Positions 41,123-51,503 of a DNA stretch of 61,556 nucleotides are shown here, piece by piece. The stretch is taken from assembly GCA_050999155.1 (NCBI GenBank), contig JBPCPM010000006.1, forward strand, positions 1 through 61,556, written 5' to 3'. The translations under genes and the position numbers were made by a program. The DNA comes from JBPCPM01 sp050999155. GTDB lineage: Bacteria > Actinomycetota > Thermoleophilia > Solirubrobacterales > 70-9. The first letter of the stretch is position 1; each line of letters opens with the position of its first letter. The notes beneath the pieces are model-generated. The model did no database searches. It was not told the origin of the DNA and saw only the letters and a program-made list of their open reading frames with translations.

Positions 41123-41768
41123 CCTTGAGGTTGGGCTCGGGGTTCAGATGCAGCCCCACCGGCTCGCCGGCCTGCTCGAGGGCCATGGCCTCGTCGGTCC
41201 CCTCCGCACCTGCGTCCAGCGCCCGCCGCAGGGGGGCGACGCGAAAGGCCTGAGGTGTCTGAGCCGACCACAGGCCCGTGCGGTCGACGGTGCCGGCGAT
41301 CCGCCGCGGGTCGCCGACCTTGGGCGCCGCCCGCTTGATCGTGTCGACGACCGGTGCCGCGGCGATCAGGCCGGCCAGCTCGGCGTCCGCTCGCAGGCCG
41401 GCCACGAGGGTCTCGATCAGCTGGACCGAGACCAACGGGCGGGCCGCGTCGTGGACGAGAACCACCTCGGCGTCTCCCGCGGCCCGCAGGCCCGCGCGAA
41501 CCGAGTCCGGGCGGGTCGCGCCCCCGACGACCACCGCGTCCCGAGGCGACGGGACGTGCGCCTCGGAACCCGCGGGAGCGACGACCACGACCCGATCCAC
41601 GGAATCGGCCGCCGCAAACGCCTCGAGCGACCACCCCACCATCGGGCGGCCCGCGAGCTCCACGAAGGCCTTGGGGCCCGGCGCCCCGAAGCGTTCGCCC
41701 GAGCCGGCGGCCGCGACGACGGCGACGACGGGGCCCCGCCCCGTCGCCCCGTCCGCCGTCGCGGTCAC
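41064..41768 (-). CDS. ispD: 2-C-methyl-D-erythritol 4-phosphate cytidylyltransferase
   Basis: A 234-residue nucleotidyltransferase of the MEP isoprenoid pathway. The CTP-binding signature VAAAGSGERFG lies at about residues 18-28, followed by the conserved Lys of GPKAF. VLVHDAARPLVS and TVDRTGLWSAQTPQAF are the other hallmarks. GTG 41768 is 4 nt from the carD stop, so carD and ispD are probably co-transcribed. The length is typical. Confidence 0.95.
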   Translation of the reverse strand: MTATADGATGRGPVVAVVAAAGSGERFGAPGPKAFVELAGRPMVGWSLEAFAAADSVDRVVVVAPAGSEAHVPSPRDAVVVGGATRPDSVRAGLRAAGDAEVVLVHDAARPLVSVQLIETLVAGLRADAELAGLIAAAPVVDTIKRAAPKVGDPRRIAGTVDRTGLWSAQTPQAFRVAPLRRALDAGAEGTDEAMALEQAGEPVGLHLNPEPNLKVTRPADLALAAALLAARAA

Positions 41769-41772
41769 GGCG

Positions 41773-42354
41773 CTAGGCGTCGTCGGCGGCCGGGCGCTCG
41801 AGGAGGCCGTCGAGGTACTCCTCGGCCTTCTCCTCGTCGAGCTCCTTGGCGTACATGAACTCCGAGGCGAGGATCTTCTTCGCCCGGGTGTACATCTGTT
41901 TCTCCCCGGTCGACAGGCCCTTGTCGAACTCCCGGATGGCGAGGTTGCGCACGACCTCGGCCAGCTCGAAGACGTCGCCGGTCTTGATCTTCTCGCGGTT
42001 GTGCTTGAAGCGCCGGTTCCAGTTCTTGGGCATGTCCGAGACTTCGTCGGACAGCACGGCGATGACCTTCTTGACCTCCTGCTCGCCGATCACGCGGCGC
42101 AGGCCGGCCTGGGAGGCCGACTCGCAGGGGACCATCACGGTCATGTCGTTGTGGAGGATCTTGATCGTCAGGTACTCCCGGCGCTCACCCAGCAGCTCCC
42201 GGGTCTCCTTCTTGAGCACGACGCCGGCCCCGTGGTGGGGGTACACGACGTTGTCGCCCACGTTGTAGTTCTCCTGGACCAGGCGCTCCAGGTCTGCTGC
42301 GTCATCCTCGAGAACGGCATCGGCGGTGGAAATGGTCGGTTCCTCCTTGTTCAC
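41773..42354 (-). CDS. carD: CarD family transcriptional regulator
   Basis: A 193-residue RNA polymerase-binding protein. The N-terminal RID/Tudor-like domain begins at NYNVGDNVVYPHHGAG. The conserved Trp that wedges into promoter DNA is in MPKNWNRRFKHN. The C-terminal helical domain follows (AEVVRNLAIREFDKG, LSTGEKQMYTRAKKIL). CarD stabilises open complexes, in particular at rRNA promoters. Compared with M. tuberculosis CarD, there is an acidic N-terminal extension of about 30 residues before the RID domain. It lies 22 nt downstream of disA, so the two genes are likely co-transcribed. Confidence 0.93.
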   Translation of the reverse strand: MNKEEPTISTADAVLEDDAADLERLVQENYNVGDNVVYPHHGAGVVLKKETRELLGERREYLTIKILHNDMTVMVPCESASQAGLRRVIGEQEVKKVIAVLSDEVSDMPKNWNRRFKHNREKIKTGDVFELAEVVRNLAIREFDKGLSTGEKQMYTRAKKILASEFMYAKELDEEKAEEYLDGLLERPAADDA

Positions 42355-42376
42355 TGCGACGGCGCCGACGGCGCTG

Positions 42377-43489
42377 TCATGTCTGGTAGTAGCGATCCCC
42401 GAGGCTCAGCTCCTGCTGGCGGCGCAGGCCCTCGCGGATGTCCTTGGCCCGGGTCTCGCCGACTCCCTCGACCGAAGCGAGACCGTCGTCGGTGGCGACC
42501 AGGAGCTGTTCCAGGCCGCCGAACTCGGCGATGATCGCTTCCACGACGATGCGCGGGAGGCGGGGGATCTGTCCCAGCACGCGATATCCGCGTGGCGAGA
42601 CCGGGTAGTCAAGAGTGTTCTGCTTGCGATCGTTGCCCAGCAGCTCGGCGAGCCGGCCGTAGTCGAGCAGCTCGGCGTAGGGCATGCGCGAGAGCGCTGC
42701 CAACGCGTCCGCGGGGCCCTCGGGGTCGTGGTGGACGCTGTAGTCACGCACGACGGCGGAGCGGCTGGCCGCGACGCCGGTCATCAGCTCCTCGAGCTGC
42801 ATCTCGATCAGCCGTCCTTCTGCGCCGAGCTCGACGATGTTGCGCTCGACCTCGGTGGCCATGCGGATCGTCATCTCGACGCGCTGCAGCACCGTGAGCA
42901 CGTCGTAGAGCACCACCCCGCCCTCGAACTCCAGCGAGCCGAGACGCGTCGAGACCTGGTCCAGGCGGGCGCGGTACTTCTCGAGCGTGGCCAGGGCCTG
43001 GTTGGCCTTGGCCAGCACGGTGGGGATGTCCTGCAGGATGTACTTGTTCCCGTCGACGTACAGCGAGACGACCTCGCGGCGGGCGGAGATGGCCAGGACG
43101 AGAGCGGGCACCTGCTTGGACACGCGCTCGGCCGTGCGGTGGCGGGTGCCGGTCTCGGTCGAGAGGATCGTGGGGTCCGGCATCAGCTGCACGTTGGCCC
43201 ACATGATCTTGTCGCCGGCGTTGTCGAGGACGATCGCGCCGTCCATTTTCGCCACCTGGTAGAGGTAGGCGGGCGTGTAGTCGATCTGGAGGCTGATCCC
43301 GCCCGACAGCAGGTGGGTGAGCTCATCCGGCTCGCCGACGACGATCAGGGCGCCGGTGCGCGCGTGGATGATGTTGTCGATGCCCTCGCGCAGCGAGGTC
43401 CCGGGCGCGACAAGCTCCAACGCCCCGAGTAGCCGGGGGTCCTGTCGTGCTTCCAACTCCAGAAGCTCATCCCCAGGCGTCCGTGACAT
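42377..43489 (-). CDS. disA: DNA integrity scanning diadenylate cyclase
   Basis: A 370-residue protein that makes c-di-AMP and scans DNA for branched structures. The DAC domain has the catalytic DGA (83-85, in MDGAIVLDNAG) and RHR (116-118, in TGTRHRTAER). The middle helical spine and a C-terminal helix-hairpin-helix module (VEGVGETRAKDIREGL) complete the family architecture. The downstream ATG 43489 is chosen because TACAAT ends 8 nt before it; ATG 43495 is only 2 nt away. Its usual partner radA lies on the same strand, but a P450 gene separates them. Confidence 0.95.
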   Translation of the reverse strand: MSRTPGDELLELEARQDPRLLGALELVAPGTSLREGIDNIIHARTGALIVVGEPDELTHLLSGGISLQIDYTPAYLYQVAKMDGAIVLDNAGDKIMWANVQLMPDPTILSTETGTRHRTAERVSKQVPALVLAISARREVVSLYVDGNKYILQDIPTVLAKANQALATLEKYRARLDQVSTRLGSLEFEGGVVLYDVLTVLQRVEMTIRMATEVERNIVELGAEGRLIEMQLEELMTGVAASRSAVVRDYSVHHDPEGPADALAALSRMPYAELLDYGRLAELLGNDRKQNTLDYPVSPRGYRVLGQIPRLPRIVVEAIIAEFGGLEQLLVATDDGLASVEGVGETRAKDIREGLRRQQELSLGDRYYQT

Positions 43490-43497
43490 CCACATGG

Positions 43498-43503
43498 ATT
43501 GTA
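43498..43503 (-). promoter_or_regulatory. consensus-like -10 box of disA
   Basis: TACAAT on the minus strand, one mismatch from TATAAT, 8 nt before ATG 43489. It indicates a leaderless disA-carD-ispD transcript. Confidence 0.5.
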
Positions 43504-43651
43504 CGCAGGCGGCCCAGCCGGTGCGGGGACGCACGAGTGGGTGCACCGTAACCGGGTTTTTCCAGTGTTTGCGCGGGAAATCCCGGAGCGGCGCCGCCAC
43601 GGGAACAGGCCGCGCGCCGCGTGAGCCGGCCGCCGGCGCACGGGTGGGTGC

Positions 43652-43657
43652 GACACT
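43652..43657 (+). promoter_or_regulatory. putative -10 box of the P450 gene
   Basis: GACACT lies 8 nt before ATG 43666; no Shine-Dalgarno is present. Confidence 0.35.
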
Positions 43658-43665
43658 CCCAGACC

Positions 43666-45030
43666 ATGCTTCCCCCAGGGCCATCGCTCCCGGTCGGGAT
43701 CCAGACGCTTCGCTGGATGCGCCGGCCCGTGGAGTTCCTCGAAGCCCAGCGCGCCCGCTACGGCGACACCTTCACGATGCACATCGCTCCCGAGGGGCGT
43801 TGGGTCGTCGTCTCGGACCCGGACGACGTCAAGACCGTCTTCACCGCCGATCCGGCGATCGCGCACGCCGGCAGGGGAAACCGGATCCTGCTCCCGCTGT
43901 TGGGACCCCACTCGGTTCTGCTGCTCGACGGCGAGCAGCACCTGCGCCAGCGCAAGCTGTTGCTCGCGCCGCTGCACGGGCAGCGCATGCAGGCCTACGG
44001 CGAGCTGATGGCCGATCTGGCCCGCCGGGAGATCGAGTCCTGGCCGCAAGGCACGCCGTTCGCCGTCCAGGAGGGCATGCAGGCGCTGACGCTGAACATC
44101 ATCGTCCGGGCGGTCTTCGGGGTGCAGGAGCCCGAGCGTGCCGCGCGGTTGCGGGTCGAGCTCCGGCAGCTGATGCGCAACGCGACGGGTCCGGTCGCGA
44201 TGGCACTGGTCGTGGCGGCCGGACCCGAGCGCGCCGCGCGGCTGCGTCACCACCGGCCCCTGCGCCGCGTCTACGAACCGGTCGATCGGCTGATCGGCGA
44301 GGAGATCGCGCGCCGCCGCCTTGCCGACGACCTCGACGATCGCTCCGACATCCTCTCGCTGCTGCTGGGCGCCCGCCACGAGGACGGCAGCCCGATGTCG
44401 GATGCCGAGCTGCGCGACGAGCTCATGACCCTGCTGGTGGCCGGCCACGAGACCACCGCCACGTCGCTGGCCTGGGCCCTGGAGCGTCTGGCTCACAGCC
44501 CGGCCCAGCTGGCCCGGCTCACCGAGGAGGTGCGCGCCGGCTCCGAGGACTACCTCGAAGCGGTGGTCACGGAGACGCTGCGCCTGCGCCCGGTCCTCTC
44601 GGTCGTGGTGCGTCGGCTCACGGCCCCGCTGGAGATCCGCGGGTACACCCTCCCGGCCGGTACCACGGTCGTGCCGTGCATCCACCTCGTCCACCGGGAC
44701 CCGCAGCTGTACCCCGATCCCACTGCGTTTCGCCCCGAGCGCTTCGAGCACGAGGGCCCCGGTACGTACACCTGGATCCCGTTCGGCGGCGGCGTGCGGC
44801 GCTGCCTCGGAGCGGCGTTCGCGCAGTTCGAGATGCGCACGGTCTTGCGTGAGCTGCTGCTGCGACGCGACCTGGCGCTCAGCACCGAGCCGCCCGAGCG
44901 CGTGCGCCGGCGGGCGATCACGAACATCCCGGCCAGGGGCGGCACCATCACGCTGCACTCCCGGTCGTCGGGGGCGCAAGGCCCCGGGCGGGCCGGCGGC
45001 TCCGGGGACCTCCAAGGCGTGATGGTCTAG
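43666..45030 (+). CDS. cytochrome P450
   Basis: A 454-residue haem monooxygenase. The I-helix oxygen-binding motif is AGHETTATS, the ExxR motif is ETLR, and the haem loop is FGGGVRRCLGAA with Cys380 as the thiolate ligand. It resembles the CYP110/CYP138-type families of cyanobacteria and mycobacteria, but no family number can be fixed by eye. The substrate is unknown, and no ferredoxin or reductase gene is adjacent. The gene is alone on the plus strand between radA and disA, both on the minus strand. Confidence 0.93.
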   Translation: MLPPGPSLPVGIQTLRWMRRPVEFLEAQRARYGDTFTMHIAPEGRWVVVSDPDDVKTVFTADPAIAHAGRGNRILLPLLGPHSVLLLDGEQHLRQRKLLLAPLHGQRMQAYGELMADLARREIESWPQGTPFAVQEGMQALTLNIIVRAVFGVQEPERAARLRVELRQLMRNATGPVAMALVVAAGPERAARLRHHRPLRRVYEPVDRLIGEEIARRRLADDLDDRSDILSLLLGARHEDGSPMSDAELRDELMTLLVAGHETTATSLAWALERLAHSPAQLARLTEEVRAGSEDYLEAVVTETLRLRPVLSVVVRRLTAPLEIRGYTLPAGTTVVPCIHLVHRDPQLYPDPTAFRPERFEHEGPGTYTWIPFGGGVRRCLGAAFAQFEMRTVLRELLLRRDLALSTEPPERVRRRAITNIPARGGTITLHSRSSGAQGPGRAGGSGDLQGVMV

Positions 45031-45090
45031 CCGGAGCCTGGCTCCCGGGAGGCCATGACCGGCTCGGGTCCCCGGGATCCGAGCGAGCCG
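45031..45090. terminator. candidate terminator between convergent P450 and radA genes
   Basis: Two GC hairpins fill the gap: GGAGCC/GGCTCC near 45033-45045 and GGCTCG/CGAGCC (45061-45066 with 45084-45089). There is no U-tract; this is a structural guess only. Confidence 0.3.
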
Positions 45091-45103
45091 CGTCGTCAGC
45101 CGC

Positions 45104-46489
45104 CTACGCGACCCGCTCGACCGGCCGGGCCCGGTGGGCGACGGCGCGCAGCGCCTCGGCGAGCGAGGAGCAGCCCGCCACGCCGGGGGTCGGCTCGGCG
45201 GGGACCGGAGCGATCACCGGCTGCAGGCCGTACTTGGAGGCCTCGGCGAGGCGGCGGTCGCCGTGGGCGACGGTGCGCAGCTCTCCGGTCAGCCCCACTT
45301 CGCCGAAGCAGGCGATCGGGCGGCCCTGGGCGTCGGCGAGCGGCCGGTCACGCGTCGCGGAGGCGACGGCCAGGGCGATGCCGAGGTCGGCGCCGGGCTC
45401 GGTGACCCGCACGCCTCCGGTGACGCTGACGAACACGTCCTGGTTGCCGAGGCCGAGCTTGCAGTGGCGGGCCAACACGGCGAGCACGAGGCTCAGGCGG
45501 TTGCGCTCGATCCCGCTGGCCACGCGGCGGGGGACCTCGGCTTCGGTCGGGGCGACGAGCGCCTGCACCTCGACCAGCACGGGGCGGGTCCCCTCCATGG
45601 AGCACAAGACCACCGACCCCGGGGCGGTGGTGGCCTCCTCCACGAACCGGGCCGACGGGTCGGCGACCTCCGTCAGTCCGCCGGAGCGCATCTCGAAGAC
45701 CCCGACCTCGTTGGTCGACCCAAAGCGGTTCTTGAGCGCGCGCAGCGTGCGGTAGGTGCGCTCGCGCTCGCCCTCGAAGTGCAGCACGCAGTCGACGAGG
45801 TGCTCGAGGACCCGCGGGCCGGCGAGGGTGCCCTCCTTGGTCACATGACCCACCAGCACGACGGTGGTGTTCTGGCGCTTGGCGACCTCCATCAGCCGGT
45901 CGGCGACCTCCCGTACCTGACCGACCGAGCCGGGAGCACCGGTGAGCCCGGCGGCGTGCAGGGTCTGCACCGAGTCCACCACGCAGACATCGGGGCGTTC
46001 GGCGGCCAGCGTGCTGGCGACGACATCCAGCGAAGTCTCGGCCAGGACGGGGACCGCGAGCGCGTCGCCCCCCAGACGCTCGGCCCGCAGGCGGACCTGC
46101 TGGGCTGACTCCTCGCCGGTGACGTACAGGGTGCTGTGGCCGGCCTGCTCCAGACGACCGAGGGCCATGCCGGTCAGCGTGCTCTTGCCAATCCCCGGCG
46201 CGCCGCCGAGCAGGACGAGCGATCCCGGAACCAAGCCGCCGCCGAGAACCCGGTCGAGCTCGCTGATCTGTGTGCGGAAGCGGTCGACGGCGGTGGCCGT
46301 GACCTCGCTCAGGCGTGTCGGGGTCGCCGCCTCGGCCGGGCGCGACCGGGGCGATGTCGAGGGCTTCTCGGACTCGGGCTGGGCCTCGGAGAGCGTGTTC
46401 CATTCACGGCAGCTCGGACACCGCCCGGACCAGTTAGGCGCGACGTGGCCACACCCCTGGCACACATAGCGGTTTCGCCGCTTCCCCAC
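45104..46489 (-). CDS. radA: DNA repair protein RadA
   Basis: A 461-residue RecA-like ATPase involved in recombination branch migration. The N-terminal zinc finger uses Cys10, 13, 24 and 27. The ATP-binding Walker A is GGAPGIGKST. The RadA-specific motif KNRFGSTNEVGVF is present, and the C-terminal Lon-protease-like domain is inactive in the family. GTG 46489 has a TAGGGT box 6 nt upstream. In many actinobacteria radA is directly followed by disA; here the P450 gene lies between them. Confidence 0.95.
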   Translation of the reverse strand: MGKRRNRYVCQGCGHVAPNWSGRCPSCREWNTLSEAQPESEKPSTSPRSRPAEAATPTRLSEVTATAVDRFRTQISELDRVLGGGLVPGSLVLLGGAPGIGKSTLTGMALGRLEQAGHSTLYVTGEESAQQVRLRAERLGGDALAVPVLAETSLDVVASTLAAERPDVCVVDSVQTLHAAGLTGAPGSVGQVREVADRLMEVAKRQNTTVVLVGHVTKEGTLAGPRVLEHLVDCVLHFEGERERTYRTLRALKNRFGSTNEVGVFEMRSGGLTEVADPSARFVEEATTAPGSVVLCSMEGTRPVLVEVQALVAPTEAEVPRRVASGIERNRLSLVLAVLARHCKLGLGNQDVFVSVTGGVRVTEPGADLGIALAVASATRDRPLADAQGRPIACFGEVGLTGELRTVAHGDRRLAEASKYGLQPVIAPVPAEPTPGVAGCSSLAEALRAVAHRARPVERVA

Positions 46490-46495
46490 GGACCA

Positions 46496-46501
46496 ACCCT
46501 A
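46496..46501 (-). promoter_or_regulatory. putative -10 box of radA
   Basis: TAGGGT on the minus strand, 6 nt before GTG 46489, consistent with a leaderless transcript. Confidence 0.45.
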
Positions 46502-46632
46502 TGGGCCCGCCCAGACGGCACCGGCGGGCGTGTGCACCCCGCGAGCTCCCGGTGCGCGCGCGGACACGGTCGGGCCCCATCTCGCGTGGCCCGGCGGGTT
46601 GCGGGCCCAGCCGGCGACGCCGGGACGGGTTC

Positions 46633-47034
46633 CTAGCGCAGGCCCGGAGGCACACCGGGGCTGCCGCCGGTGAGCACGAAGATCACGAAGGCCAGCGCCG
46701 TCATCGACGCTGCGCCGATCAAGACGGCCTCGAGGGGATGGGCCACCCGGGCATTGGGCCGCGGGCTGTCGCGCAAACCCCGGTTCCAGGCCTCCTGGCG
46801 CTTTTCCTGGGCTGCGCCGGCCCGTCCAATCGCCCGTTGGAAGACGACACCCAACGCGATGTAGCTGGCCATGATCCCCAGCAGCACGGTGCCGAGCCCG
46901 GCGAGCGTCGCCTGCCCCACCGAGCCCTGGACGTAGCTACCGACGACAAACCAGAACAGCGGGATCCCGAAGCCGACGAGCACCGAGGCGAAGGCGACCA
47001 GGACCCAGGTGAGTGTGGTGTTGACGCGACGCAT
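46633..47034 (-). CDS. small membrane protein with three predicted helices
   Basis: A 133-residue protein with three hydrophobic segments: LTWVLVAFASVLVGFGIPLF, TLAGLGTVLLGIMASYIAL and a C-terminal AASMTALAFVIFVLTGG. A charged loop of about 40 residues separates the second and third. It resembles small actinobacterial integral membrane proteins of unknown function. A GGACGGGCG inverted repeat (47038-47046 with 47064-47072) lies right before the start and could hide the ribosome binding site. Confidence 0.65.
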   Translation of the reverse strand: MRRVNTTLTWVLVAFASVLVGFGIPLFWFVVGSYVQGSVGQATLAGLGTVLLGIMASYIALGVVFQRAIGRAGAAQEKRQEAWNRGLRDSPRPNARVAHPLEAVLIGAASMTALAFVIFVLTGGSPGVPPGLR

Positions 47035-47037
47035 GGC

Positions 47038-47072
47038 GGACGGGCGCCGACCGTCCTACGGCCCGCCCGTCC
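47038..47072 (-). promoter_or_regulatory. hairpin in front of the 47034 start codon
   Basis: GGACGGGCG (47038-47046) and CGCCCGTCC (47064-47072) form a 9-bp perfect stem with a 17-nt loop, 3 nt upstream of the ATG at 47034. It could control translation; it might equally stop plus-strand transcription, since CTTTGTTG follows on that strand. Confidence 0.35.
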
Positions 47073-47214
47073 CTTTGTTGTAGCGCGAGTCTCGCCGCCT
47101 CTGGGGGCGGGTTGGCGGCGGCTGGGTCATCGTGCGCCGTCTCCGGCACGCCGTCCCGGGCTCGCTCCCATGCCCCTCGCGGCCGCCCGCGCACCGCAGC
47201 GGAGTGGAAGCCGC

Positions 47215-47457
47215 TCAGCCGGCGCCAGCGTCCTCGGCGGCCACCGCCCGTTCGGCCGCCTCGAATCCGAGCTTCGAGTGCGTGCCGTCGCAGAACGGCT
47301 TGGTCGTCGACGCGCCACAACGACAGAGGGCGATCACCTCGCCGCGATCGGCCAGGTCGTACTGGTTGCCGTCGGCGTCGATCAGCCGGATCGGCCCCTG
47401 CACCCGGTAGGGCCCATTCTCCCGCGTCTTGATCTCCACCAGCCGATCGTCGCTCAT
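47215..47457 (-). CDS. CDGSH iron-sulfur domain protein
   Basis: An 80-residue protein with the CDGSH signature CRCGASTTKPFCDGTH (Cys45, Cys47, Cys56 and His60 as ligands), which binds a redox-active [2Fe-2S] cluster. The N-terminal half is a beta-rich extension (PYRVQGPIRLIDADGN) typical of bacterial single-CDGSH proteins. It is predicted cytosolic. A tandem pair of palindromic repeats starts about 30 nt upstream of its start codon. The cellular role is unknown. Confidence 0.88.
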   Translation of the reverse strand: MSDDRLVEIKTRENGPYRVQGPIRLIDADGNQYDLADRGEVIALCRCGASTTKPFCDGTHSKLGFEAAERAVAAEDAGAG

Positions 47458-47487
47458 GGCCTGGTGGGTACCCGGAGCGCGGCAAGG

Positions 47488-47612
47488 ACAATCGGGAGCC
47501 CCACTCGCGAGTGCCCGATTGTCCAGCCAATGACCGAGATATCGGGCACTCGGCGCGGCGCGACCGCCGAGCGCGGGATTTCTTGCCCAATGAGCGAGAT
47601 ATCGGGCGCTCG
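47488..47612. repeat. tandem pair of 45-nt palindromic repeats (copy pair 1)
   Basis: Two palindromic units lie at 47508-47552 and 47568-47612, a period of 60 nt. Unit 1 has perfect 12-nt arms CGAGTGCCCGAT and ATCGGGCACTCG. Unit 2 has CGAGCGCGGGAT and ATCGGGCGCTCG with two mismatches. CACTC (47502) precedes the first unit, and an extra half-arm ACAATCGGG lies at 47488. The same arrangement recurs at 61208-61318. Both arrays lie just upstream of a minus-strand gene. Confidence 0.75.
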
Positions 47613-47619
47613 ACGGGTG

Positions 47620-48300
47620 TCAGCGCTTACGGGCGAGCAGCAGGCCGTCGGCGACGCCGACCATGGCCGTGTCGACGCGGTCGTCGGCGGTAACGCGGTC
47701 GTTCGTCGCGCGGATCGCGTGCACGTCGGCCACGCGGGCGTCGCCCATCGTGTCGCGGATCTTGTCGTCGGACGCGGTGATGTACCCGGCCGCCAGGACG
47801 TTGTCGATGACGATCAGTCCACCGGCGCGCATCCGCGGAACCAGCTGCTCGTAGTAGTCGGGGTAGCCGGTCTTGTCGGCGTCGACGAAGGCGAAATCGA
47901 ACGCCGGCTCGTCCGGCAGGGCGCGCAGCGTGTCGGCCGCAGACCCCAGGCGCAGCTCGATCCGGTCGGCCACCTCGGCGTCGCGGAAGTTGTCGGCCGC
48001 GATCGCGGCGTACTCGTCGGAGAGCTCGCAGGCCAGCAGGCGGCCGCCCTCGGCCAGCCCGCGGGCGATGCAGATCGCCGAGTAGCCGGTGAAGGTCCCA
48101 AGCTCGATCGCGTCACTGGCGCCGAGCAGGCGGCAGAGCATGGTCATCAGCGCGCCCTGGTCGGGAGCGATCTGCATGGCGGCGATCTCGCCCATCGCCT
48201 GGGTCTCCGCCTGCACCCGGGCCAGGACCTCGTCCTGGCGGGCACCGTGGGCGACGAGGTAGTCGTGCAGCTCGCCGTCGAGCGCGGTGAACTTGCTCAC
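47620..48300 (-). CDS. O-methyltransferase (caffeoyl-CoA/catechol-type)
   Basis: A 226-residue class I SAM-dependent methyltransferase of the O-methyltransferase family 3. The SAM-binding motif is ELGTFTGYSAI, followed by CELSDEYAAIA. The Asp-rich metal site lies in DFAFVDADKTGYPDYYE and VIDNVL. The full length fits bacterial homologues. The natural phenolic substrate is unknown. The start is GTG 48300, with no clear ribosome binding site. Confidence 0.9.
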   Translation of the reverse strand: MSKFTALDGELHDYLVAHGARQDEVLARVQAETQAMGEIAAMQIAPDQGALMTMLCRLLGASDAIELGTFTGYSAICIARGLAEGGRLLACELSDEYAAIAADNFRDAEVADRIELRLGSAADTLRALPDEPAFDFAFVDADKTGYPDYYEQLVPRMRAGGLIVIDNVLAAGYITASDDKIRDTMGDARVADVHAIRATNDRVTADDRVDTAMVGVADGLLLARKR

Positions 48301-48381
48301 GACCGCGGCTCGGCCACCGGGCGCGGGAGGTGCCGGTCGCGGCCGCGTCGACAGTCGGCGCGGCCGAGGGTCACGACGACC

Positions 48382-51051
<2,670 letters not shown>

Positions 51052-51053
51052 TG

Positions 51054-51503
51054 AATCTTCTTCCTTAGGCCATCTCTCGGCGAACGGCTGCGACGGGTCG
51101 GCGCAGCACCGGCGGCCTCTCTCCCATCTCGTCGGCACTTGCCTTCAGGAGCTGGACCCTCCGGTCGTTCGGGGACTACGGATACGGATCATACCCAGGC
51201 GCCTGCTCGGCAATCGGGGCCGGGCACGTTTCGGTGGCCTCATGCACCATACGTTCGCCAGGGGCGGGTCAGATCCCCCTGCGCAGGCGGGATTGGATTC
51301 GCGCCCCGCAGACCCCGGCTTTCGGCCCGCGCACCCTCCTCTCTGCGCCCGGGTTGTGGTGTACGACGAGGTGACGGTTATGTCACCCTCAGGCGACGGG
51401 CACGGGAAACGCACCCGCCGACGCGACTACCGCGACCCGCCCCGACCGGGTGATCGACACGCGGGGTTTCCCGCGCGCGCTTCTAGGACGGAGGAAGGCG
51501 AGC
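51054..51503. promoter_or_regulatory. intergenic region between clpC and the coiled-coil gene
   Basis: About 450 nt without a convincing gene. On the minus strand TATGAT (51193-51188) is a -10 candidate for clpC, giving a leader of about 130 nt. On the plus strand, GGTGAC (51370-51375) and GTCACC (51382-51387) form a 6-bp inverted repeat around GGTTAT, which could be an operator or promoter part for the gene at 51504. I see no stable RNA or known riboswitch. Confidence 0.35.

Noticed and set aside
43666..45030. Mobile element origin for the P450 gene
   Set aside because: No inverted repeats, direct repeats or transposase remains at its borders, and its base composition matches the neighbours.
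47488..47612. CRISPR array
   Set aside because: Only two palindromic units per locus, an imperfect second unit, no unique spacers of constant size and no cas genes.
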